A stretch of DNA of 64,000 nucleotides from contig NZ_CP145732.1 in the NCBI RefSeq assembly GCF_036884845.1, positions 6,138,001-6,202,000 on the forward strand. The letters are read 5' to 3'. The translations under genes were made by a program, and so were the position numbers. The notes below the pieces were generated by a model. That model did no database searches. It saw only the letters and a list, made by a program, of their open reading frames with translations, and had not been told where the DNA came from. Shown piece by piece: positions 57,547-64,000 of the stretch. This stretch comes from Pseudomonas sp. MAG733B. Lineage in GTDB: Bacteria; Pseudomonadota; Gammaproteobacteria; Pseudomonadales; Pseudomonadaceae. The stretch's first letter is position 1. Every line of letters begins with the position of its first letter.

Positions 57547-58647
57547 ATGGGATTCAATTGCGGCATCGTCGGCCTGCCTAACGTCGGCAAGTCCACCCTG
57601 TTCAACGCCCTGACCAAATCCGGTATCGCGGCCGAGAACTTCCCCTTCTGCACCATCGAACCCAACAGCGGTATCGTGCCGATGCCGGACCCGCGCCTGG
57701 ACGCCCTGGCAGCCATCGTCAATCCAAAGCGCATCCTGCCGACCACCATGGAATTCGTCGACATCGCGGGCCTGGTTGCCGGCGCGTCGAAAGGTGAAGG
57801 CCTGGGCAACAAATTCCTGGCCAACATCCGTGAAACCGATGCCATCGCCCACGTGGTCCGCTGCTTTGAAGACGAGAACGTGATTCACGTCTCCAACAGC
57901 GTCGACCCGAAACGCGACATCGAAATCATCGACCTGGAACTGATCTTCGCCGACCTCGACAGCTGCGAGAAGCAACTGCAGAAAGTCGCGCGCAACGCCA
58001 AGGGCGGTGACAAGGACGCCGTCGTCCAGAAAGGCCTGCTGGAGCAGTTGATCGCTCACTTCACCGAAGGCAAGCCTGCGCGCAGCCTGATGAAGAACAT
58101 GGGCACCGACGAAAAAGCGGTGATCAAGGGCTTCCACCTGCTGACCACCAAACCGGTCATGTACATCGCCAACGTCGCTGAAGACGGTTTCGAGAACAAC
58201 CCGCACCTGGACGTGGTCCGTGCCATCGCCGAAGAAGAAGGCGCCATGGTTGTTCCGGTCTGCAACAAGATCGAAGCGGAAATCGCCGAGCTCGATGACG
58301 GCGAAGAGAAAGACATGTTCCTCGAAGCCCTGGGCCTCGAAGAGCCTGGCCTGAACCGCGTGATCCGCGCCGGCTACGAAATGCTGCACTTGCAGACCTA
58401 CTTCACCGCCGGTGTCGAAGAAGTCCGCGCCTGGACCGTCCGCGTCGGTGCCACCGCACCACAAGCCGCTGGCGTGATCCACACCGACTTCGAGAAAGGC
58501 TTCATCCGCGCCGAAGTGATCGCCTACAACGACTTCATCCAGTACAAGGGCGAAGCCGGTACCAAGGAAGCCGGTAAATGGCGCCTGGAAGGCAAGGACT
58601 ACATCGTTAAAGACGGCGACGTGATGCACTTCCGCTTCAACGTGTAA
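57547..58647 (+). CDS. ychF: Redox-regulated ATPase YchF (Obg family)
   Basis: 366 residues. G1 is GLPNVGKST; the G4 position reads NVAE rather than NKxD, the change that makes YchF bind ATP rather than GTP. A coiled-coil and C-terminal TGS domain follow ([14 protein letters not shown]). It associates with ribosomes and stress responses. Confidence 0.95.
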   Translation: MGFNCGIVGLPNVGKSTLFNALTKSGIAAENFPFCTIEPNSGIVPMPDPRLDALAAIVNPKRILPTTMEFVDIAGLVAGASKGEGLGNKFLANIRETDAIAHVVRCFEDENVIHVSNSVDPKRDIEIIDLELIFADLDSCEKQLQKVARNAKGGDKDAVVQKGLLEQLIAHFTEGKPARSLMKNMGTDEKAVIKGFHLLTTKPVMYIANVAEDGFENNPHLDVVRAIAEEEGAMVVPVCNKIEAEIAELDDGEEKDMFLEALGLEEPGLNRVIRAGYEMLHLQTYFTAGVEEVRAWTVRVGATAPQAAGVIHTDFEKGFIRAEVIAYNDFIQYKGEAGTKEAGKWRLEGKDYIVKDGDVMHFRFNV

Positions 58648-58663
58648 GCCGTAGCGCCCAAGA

Positions 58664-58692
58664 AAAAGCCGCGTTTGATACGCGGCTTTTTT
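58664..58692 (+). terminator. Rho-independent terminator after ychF
   Basis: Stem AAAAAGCCGCG/CGCGGCTTTTTT with a 7-base loop, 16 bases after the stop. Confidence 0.93.
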
Positions 58693-58728
58693 GTGCCTGA
58701 AACAATCATCCGCCACACCACCGAACCC

Positions 58729-58819
58729 CTGTGGGAGCGGGCTTGCTCGCGAAGGCGGTGTGTCATTTACAGTTGTACTGACTGACACGCCCTCTTCGCG
58801 AGCAAGCCCGCTCCCACAG
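58729..58819. repeat. REP-type inverted pair, class 1
   Basis: Inverted CCTGTGGGAGCGGGCTTGCT units with a spacer of about 40 bases, between the convergent ychF and MFS genes. Confidence 0.9.
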
Positions 58820-58835
58820 AGGGATTTGTATTGAG

Positions 58836-60053
58836 TCAGGCCTTTTTGGTTCGCGGCAGGAAGATCGCCAGCACCCCGAACAACGGCAGGAACGAACACA
58901 GGTAGTACACGTACTCGATGCCGTGAATGTCCGCCAGATGCCCGAGCAACGCAGCCCCAATTCCGCCGAAGCCGAACATCAAACCGAAGAACACCCCGGC
59001 GATCATGCCGACATTGCCCGGCACCAGTTCCTGCGCATAAACCACGATCGCCGAAAAAGCTGAAGCGAGGATAAAGCCGATGACCACGCTGAGAATGCTG
59101 GTCCAGAACAGGTCGACATGCGGCAGCAACAGCGTGAACGGCGCCACGCCGAGGATCGAGAACCAGATCACCGCCTTACGCCCGATTTTATCGCCGATCG
59201 GCCCACCGAAGAACGTCCCCGCCGCCACCGCGCCGAGAAACAGGAACAGATGCAACTGCGAACTGGCCACCGACAGGTCGAACTTCTCGATCAGGTAGAA
59301 GGTGAAGTAACTGGTGAGGCTGGACATGTAAAAGTACTTGGAAAACACCAGCAACCCGAGCACCACCAACGCACTAACCACTCGCCCCTTGGATAATCCG
59401 TGAGTCGCGGCCTGGCCTTGCTTGAGCTTGAACAGGTTCAGGTGATTGGCGTACCAGCGGCTGATCCGGTACAGCACGAACAACGCAAACACCGCGAACA
59501 AACCGAACCACGCCACATTGCCTTGGCCGTAGGGAATGATGATCGCCGCCGCCAACAACGGGCCGAATGCCGAGCCTGCGTTGCCGCCGACCTGGAAGGT
59601 CGATTGCGCCAGCCCGAAGCGACCGCCCGAGGCCAGTCGCGCCACGCGCGAAGCTTCCGGGTGGAACGTCGAAGAACCGATGCCGATCAGCCCCGCCGCC
59701 AGCAGGATCATCGGGAAGCTGCCGACTACCGACATCATCACAATCCCGACCAACGTGCAGACAGTGCCCGCCGGCAATAACCACGGCTTCGGATGACGGT
59801 CGGTGTGATAACCGACCCACGGCTGCAACAGCGAAGCCGTCAGTTGAAACGTCAGGGTGATCAACCCGACCTGCGTAAACGTCAGGCCATAATTGGCCTT
59901 GAGCATCGGGTAGATCGACGGCAGCACCGATTGAATCAGGTCGTTGATCAAATGCGCCAGCGCCACCGCGCCGATGATGCGCATGACCAATGGGCTGCTT
60001 TGAGGCGTAGCGGACGCCGGCACGGAGCCGGTCTGGGTATTGCTGATAGCCAT
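58836..60053 (-). CDS. MFS transporter, fosmidomycin-resistance (Fsr) type
   Basis: 405 residues with 12 membrane helices. The N-terminal AHLINDLIQSVLPSIYPMLK and DRHPKPWLLPAG loop are characteristic of Fsr proteins; GDKIGRKAVIW is the MFS loop motif of the second half. It should be a proton-driven drug efflux pump. The ATG at 60051-60053 follows GGAA; an ATG four codons earlier is possible. Confidence 0.88.
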   Translation of the reverse strand: MAISNTQTGSVPASATPQSSPLVMRIIGAVALAHLINDLIQSVLPSIYPMLKANYGLTFTQVGLITLTFQLTASLLQPWVGYHTDRHPKPWLLPAGTVCTLVGIVMMSVVGSFPMILLAAGLIGIGSSTFHPEASRVARLASGGRFGLAQSTFQVGGNAGSAFGPLLAAAIIIPYGQGNVAWFGLFAVFALFVLYRISRWYANHLNLFKLKQGQAATHGLSKGRVVSALVVLGLLVFSKYFYMSSLTSYFTFYLIEKFDLSVASSQLHLFLFLGAVAAGTFFGGPIGDKIGRKAVIWFSILGVAPFTLLLPHVDLFWTSILSVVIGFILASAFSAIVVYAQELVPGNVGMIAGVFFGLMFGFGGIGAALLGHLADIHGIEYVYYLCSFLPLFGVLAIFLPRTKKA

Positions 60054-60384
60054 GGGGTTTTCCATACAACAGATGGGTGCAAGCGGCAGGTGCGCCAATG
60101 TGCCATTTTTAGGTGCGCGAGCGCCATCCCCTTAGCCTGCTAACGACCTCGATTTTCATCGTCAAAACCGTGATAGCGCAAAGCCATGGTCTGAATCTTG
60201 CCTTGCTTATCCGCTTCAACGCGGCCCCCTTACAAAGGGGACCGAGAATGGGAAGTTTCGCTACAGAGTCGGCCTACAGAGCTGACGAGGGTGAACTTTC
60301 GAGGCCTTTTAAGGGGCACGAATCGGGTTCGAGAGAACCTCGATGCACGCCATTGGTGCGTGGTGTCTATAGGAGTCATGGGGC
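60054..60384 (+). promoter_or_regulatory. 331-base gap upstream of the second chemoreceptor gene
   Basis: No gene is visible. It holds short hairpins: CCCCTT/AAGGGG (60227-60241), GGTTC-GAGA-GAACC (60326-60339) and CACGC/GCGTG (about 60345-60361). I found no clear sigma-28 motif. An AGGAG (60371-60375) serves the chemoreceptor. Confidence 0.45.
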
Positions 60385-62442
60385 ATGCAGGCTTTTTTAT
60401 CACCGGGGATCGGACTGCTGGGGCGTTTTGGCTTTGCCCGCAAATTCCAGTTGTTGTTTCTGCTGTTCATCCTGCCACTGGCCGGCAGTTTGTGGATGAT
60501 CGGCCAGGACTATCGCGACAAATTGAACCTGATCTCCGGCGAACGAGCCGGGGTTCGTCAATTGCTAGCCCTCGATGCGCTGGATAACCTCCTGTCGGCC
60601 CAACGCGATCGCGCCGCACGCTGGCGTGCAACCGAAACCAATCGCCAACCGACACCCGCCACCCTCGCCGCCATGGCTGCCTTCGATGCCGTCCAGCCCG
60701 CCGTTGCCCAAGCGGCTTCAGACCTCGGCACAGCGCTGCAAAAAGACGAAGCCAAGGATGAAACCCTGGCCCGCTATCAAGCCCTGCAAACCGCCCTCAA
60801 CGGCCTCGATTCGAAAAGCCTGAGCAGCGTCGGTTGGTGGCCGGATGGCTACGACCGTTTCACCAACGCCCTGACTGCCCTGCAAGCGTTGCGCGAACAG
60901 ATCGCCATGGACAATCGCCTGACACTGGCGCCGTGGCTGGAAACGTACTTGCTGACCCAGATCTCCACCCAGCACGCTCCGGACCTGATCGAGCGCGTCG
61001 GTCGCCTCGCAGCGGTCGGGCAGGCCTCGGTCGTGTCCGGGCAGTTCACCTTGCAAAGTCGTCTGCAATTGCGCGATCTGCGCAGCCGCATTGGCGACGC
61101 CAGGGAGCAGTTGGTGAAAACCGCAGGATTGCTCGAAGCGCGATTGCCTAGCGCCCTGCAAACCTGGGCCGGCCAATACCATGACAGCCTCAAGCAGCTC
61201 GACTCAGGCCTGAAGGTCCTGGATGACGGCGTGTTCGGCGGCAGCATCAACCTGAAGCCGGAAGACTTCGAGCGCAGCCTGGATGGCCTGCTCGCCAACC
61301 TCGCCGCGTTGCGCCAGCAATCGCTGGAGTCGTTGGATCAGCGCCTGGATTACTACCATGACTCAGCGATCCGGCAGTTCATTGTGGTGGCGACTGTGTT
61401 CGGTTGCCTGCTACTGGCCGCGCTGTACCTGTTCATCTGTTTGCAGGCATCGATTCGCCGTAGCGCCAGCGGCATTACCCTGCTGGCCGAAGCCCTGCGC
61501 GATGGCAACCTGAGCCTGCAAGCGCCGGTCCAAGGCCGGGACGAGCTGGCAGCCATCAGCACAGCCCTGAATGTGGCCGTGGTGCAACTACGCACCAGTT
61601 TGCTCGGCGTGGATCACGAGACCCTGCAACTGAGCAATGCGGTGCAAACCCTCAATCATCACTCCAGCGACGCCCTCGGCGAAGTCGAAGCCCAGCAATT
61701 GCAGATCAGCCAGATCGCCGCAGCAGCGACGCAATTGGCGGCCACCTCCCAAGGCGTGGCCCAGAGCTGCGAACGGGCCTCTGGCAGCGCTCAGCACACC
61801 CAGCGCATTGCTGCCGACAGCAGCCGTGACAGCCAACGCACGACAGCCAGCATCCAGCAGCTCAATCAGCGCTTGAACGACACCGCCGCAGCCCTCGGGC
61901 GCGTCAGCGAACAAGGGCAGCAAATCCAACTGGTGGTCGACACCATCCGCGGCGTCGCCGAGCAGACCAACCTGTTGGCGCTCAACGCCGCCATCGAGGC
62001 GGCCCGTGCCGGTGAACAGGGACGCGGTTTTGCAGTGGTGGCCGACGAAGTGCGCAGCCTGTCGCAACGTACTCAGTCCTCGACCGCCCAGATCGCTGGC
62101 ACGGTCGACAGCCTGCGCAGTACGGTGAACGAAGCGGTCAGCCTGATGGAGGCGGCGTGCGGCCAGGCACAATCCGACGCGCAAGCCGTCACCGGTCTCG
62201 GTGAACGCTTGGGAGAAATTGCCAGCGCCGTGCAGGGCGTCACCGACACCCTGGCGCAGATCGCCACGGCCGTCGACGAACAGGCGAGCACCGCCGACGA
62301 AGTCAGCGGCAACATCCAGCAAGTCGATCAGGCGGCGGTTCGCTTGCTCGAAGGCGCACGGGCCGTGAACCTCGCGGCAGACACCTTGAGCCAGGGCAGC
62401 AAGGCCTTGAGTGCCAATACCGGCAGATTTCAGCTCAATTGA
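60385..62442 (+). CDS. Methyl-accepting chemotaxis protein with large helical sensor
   Basis: 685 residues. TM1 about 21-41; a predicted all-helical periplasmic region of some 290 residues (42-330) of no family I can name; TM2 331-353; HAMP; and a signalling domain with tip [26 protein letters not shown]. The size suggests a double four-helix bundle like HBM sensors, or a NIT-like domain, but no diagnostic residues were found. No C-terminal pentapeptide is present. Ligand unknown. Confidence 0.85.
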   Translation: MQAFLSPGIGLLGRFGFARKFQLLFLLFILPLAGSLWMIGQDYRDKLNLISGERAGVRQLLALDALDNLLSAQRDRAARWRATETNRQPTPATLAAMAAFDAVQPAVAQAASDLGTALQKDEAKDETLARYQALQTALNGLDSKSLSSVGWWPDGYDRFTNALTALQALREQIAMDNRLTLAPWLETYLLTQISTQHAPDLIERVGRLAAVGQASVVSGQFTLQSRLQLRDLRSRIGDAREQLVKTAGLLEARLPSALQTWAGQYHDSLKQLDSGLKVLDDGVFGGSINLKPEDFERSLDGLLANLAALRQQSLESLDQRLDYYHDSAIRQFIVVATVFGCLLLAALYLFICLQASIRRSASGITLLAEALRDGNLSLQAPVQGRDELAAISTALNVAVVQLRTSLLGVDHETLQLSNAVQTLNHHSSDALGEVEAQQLQISQIAAAATQLAATSQGVAQSCERASGSAQHTQRIAADSSRDSQRTTASIQQLNQRLNDTAAALGRVSEQGQQIQLVVDTIRGVAEQTNLLALNAAIEAARAGEQGRGFAVVADEVRSLSQRTQSSTAQIAGTVDSLRSTVNEAVSLMEAACGQAQSDAQAVTGLGERLGEIASAVQGVTDTLAQIATAVDEQASTADEVSGNIQQVDQAAVRLLEGARAVNLAADTLSQGSKALSANTGRFQLN

Positions 62443-62558
62443 CGCCCTCCTCCGGGCCGGTTTTTCGGCTCAGGAGGATAAGCGGTTGAAAGTGTAGAGA
62501 AATATTTTAGATTTACGCTTGACGCATCTGCATTACCGGTGAATAATGCGCGCCACTT

Positions 62559-62635
62559 GGCTACATAGCTCAGTTGGTTAGAGCATAGCATTCATAATGC
62601 TGGGGTCCGGGGTTCAAGTCCCTGTGTAGCCACCA
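62559..62635 (+). tRNA. tRNA-Met, elongator (anticodon CAT)
   Basis: 77 bases with encoded CCA. Acceptor GGCTACA/TGTAGCC is fully paired including G1-C72, unlike initiator tRNA. Anticodon loop TTCATAA (CAT at 62593-62595); T-arm GGTTCAAGTCC. A CAT tRNA could be tRNA-Ile2, but the body matches elongator Met. Confidence 0.95.
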
Positions 62636-62641
62636 AGTACT

Positions 62642-62676
62642 AAAAACGGCTTACCGAAAGGTAGGCCGTTTTTTTA
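62642..62676 (+). terminator. Rho-independent terminator after tRNA-Met
   Basis: Stem AAAACGGC-TTACC/GGTA-GGCCGTTTT with a GAAA tetraloop and a T7 run, 6 bases after the tRNA. Confidence 0.92.
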
Positions 62677-62734
62677 TGCCTCGAGAAAAGTGCGCTGCGG
62701 TTACAGGAATCCCTGAACCGCAGACGCTCGTCGA

Positions 62735-63844
62735 TCAGACCCGAACTGTCGGTAATGCCGACAACGCCCTCTCCCAAATCTGCCAGGTCCGCAGCCAGAC
62801 CATCGCCTGCCAATCGCTATCAGCCGGATAGAACTGCTCCAGCAGATTCAGCTTGATCTCACGCCCTTTCGCATCGCTTGGATTGCCATGCAGATGCAAC
62901 CAGTGATCATCGCGCAAATGCCGATGCACGGCCGGTCCCGGATATGTTCCGCACTCAATGACAAACGGCATCAACCGCACCTGCGGCAAGGCATCGAGCA
63001 GCGCCTGCGAGGTGTAGCCGGTGGCCGTCGCCGCCACACCGGTTTCGCTCACGGTGTCGGCGCCTGTTTGCAAGCTGTAGAGCCACGGACCATAGATCGC
63101 CTGCGCATCCAGCAACGCCGGATATGCAGACTCGGTGATGGTCAGCAACATCGGATGCCCGTACTCGCCGGCACCGGTGTGCAAGTCGAAGCACATGGCG
63201 GCGTCGGCATGGACCACGTGCTTTTGCATGATCTGGTGCAGCGTGCGGTTCGACCAGCTCGGCGCCAGCCCGCCGTAAAACAGTCCATCGGCGTGAGCAT
63301 GTTGCCCGCCTTCGACAATCGACATGACCGCTGGCCAACCGTGCTGTTGAATCTGCTCATCGAGCAAGGCATCGGCGCGATCACGCTCGGGGCCTCGCAA
63401 CTGCGTGCAGGCATAGATTGCATGCAGCGTGTTGTAAGCCTGGTTATCCGGCAACGAACGCTGGAAGTTCAGATGATTGCGGTTCAGGTCGATATTGTCT
63501 TCGTTGACCCGCCGCAACCACGCCATGCCCCAAGGGTTGATGGCATGGATCATCACTACGGCGACATCGGCCGGCAGCGTGCGCTTGCCCAACTCCTGCA
63601 ACCACTTGATCTGACACCCCGAACCATAGAAGCCCTCGACGCCATGGGTGCCGCTCAGCGCGATCAGCAGGCGTTTGGCGCCAGGATTGCCAAGCACCGC
63701 GACATCGGTACTCAAGGGCTCGCCGAACGGCCCTTTGAGCGGGTGCGGATACTCGGTCAGTGTCGCCCCGGCCGCAGTCGCCGCCGCAAGGAATTGTTCA
63801 CGCTGGGAGCGGTAGCTGGGCTGGGTCGGGAACTCGGTCTGCAT
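62735..63844 (-). CDS. DUF2817 family M14-like metallopeptidase
   Basis: 369 residues. Carboxypeptidase-like zinc residues are visible: GTHGVEGFYGS (His, Glu) and FDLHTGAGEYG (His), with a catalytic-type Glu in FVIECGTYPG. No signal peptide, so probably cytoplasmic. The ATG at 63842-63844 follows AGAGG; the frame is open upstream but not coding-like. Substrate unknown. Confidence 0.82.
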   Translation of the reverse strand: MQTEFPTQPSYRSQREQFLAAATAAGATLTEYPHPLKGPFGEPLSTDVAVLGNPGAKRLLIALSGTHGVEGFYGSGCQIKWLQELGKRTLPADVAVVMIHAINPWGMAWLRRVNEDNIDLNRNHLNFQRSLPDNQAYNTLHAIYACTQLRGPERDRADALLDEQIQQHGWPAVMSIVEGGQHAHADGLFYGGLAPSWSNRTLHQIMQKHVVHADAAMCFDLHTGAGEYGHPMLLTITESAYPALLDAQAIYGPWLYSLQTGADTVSETGVAATATGYTSQALLDALPQVRLMPFVIECGTYPGPAVHRHLRDDHWLHLHGNPSDAKGREIKLNLLEQFYPADSDWQAMVWLRTWQIWERALSALPTVRV

Positions 63845-64000
63845 GTCTGCCTCTTGTTGATCTTTTGGCTTGCCTGTTGGCAATGACCCTACAGAAATTC
63901 CGCCCGTTGATGAAGGACCAAAGCGTCTTTGTCGTGGGACCCGGTTTGCGTCACTCGGTGGTGGCCGATAAAGTCCCCGATACATTTACCTCACGGATGG

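Noticed and set aside
62559..62635. tRNA-Ile2 (CAT, lysidine-modified) as an alternative identity
   Set aside because: The GGCTACATAGCTCAGTTGG body is that of elongator tRNA-Met; tRNA-Ile2 bodies differ.

Overview
The window is a gene-dense, GC-rich stretch of a Pseudomonas chromosome, most likely of the P. fluorescens group. Three things point there: the gene order from mqo to ychF matches the P. aeruginosa PA4640-PA4673 block as I remember it; the hprA / acyl-CoA ligase / DUF1302 / DUF1329 / LuxR block matches the P. putida PP_0762-0767 neighbourhood; and twelve palindromic REP-type repeat pairs of four sequence classes sit between genes. I see no prophage, insertion sequence, CRISPR array or plasmid gene.

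Layout. 1-10.4 kb: an ectoine/hydroxyectoine catabolic and uptake island. Leftward genes are an aldehyde dehydrogenase (cut by the window edge), doeX, doeB, doeA, eutC, eutB and the MocR-type regulator enuR. The divergent ehuBCDA operon encodes the ABC importer. A shared imperfect palindrome lies upstream of eutB and in the enuR-ehuB gap and is a candidate EnuR operator. 10.5-21.1 kb: an OmpA-like lipoprotein, a metallo-beta-lactamase-fold hydrolase, a MalT-like LuxR regulator, a DUF1329/DUF1302 envelope pair with a medium-chain acyl-CoA ligase, and a LysE exporter. 21.2-32 kb: hprA, rsmC, a yybP-ykoY manganese riboswitch in front of a GDT1-family Mn exporter, an M48 lipoprotein protease, a dCACHE chemoreceptor, a divergent SRAP-family protein and several small conserved proteins. 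32.7-38 kb: mqo with a long untranslated leader, then purine/pyrimidine salvage (hpt, upp, uraA).

38-46 kb: a probable light-response cluster. It holds hemH and yfcH leftward; rightward are a renalase-like flavoprotein, a DUF523/DUF1722 protein, a class II LitR-type MerR regulator, a DNA photolyase, a 41-residue coupled ORF, an SDR with a degenerate active site, and a YkgJ protein. Two promoters here carry 18-bp-spaced TTRTAY/YTGTACAG repeats, the best candidates for LitR operators. 46-58.7 kb: pagL, the leftward hemA-prfA-prmC-moeB-murI operon, and rightward TPR lipoprotein, lolB, ispE, tRNA-Gln, prs, rplY, pth and ychF. 58.8-64 kb: a fosmidomycin-resistance-type MFS pump, a second chemoreceptor with a large helical sensor, elongator tRNA-Met and a DUF2817 peptidase-like protein.

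The most unusual items are the light cluster (operators, inactive-looking SDR, hidden small ORF), the mutually exclusive pairings in the Mn riboswitch, the SRAP protein lacking two active-site residues, the shift in codon use with an embedded promoter at the 3' end of ispE, and the roughly 700-nt mqo leader.
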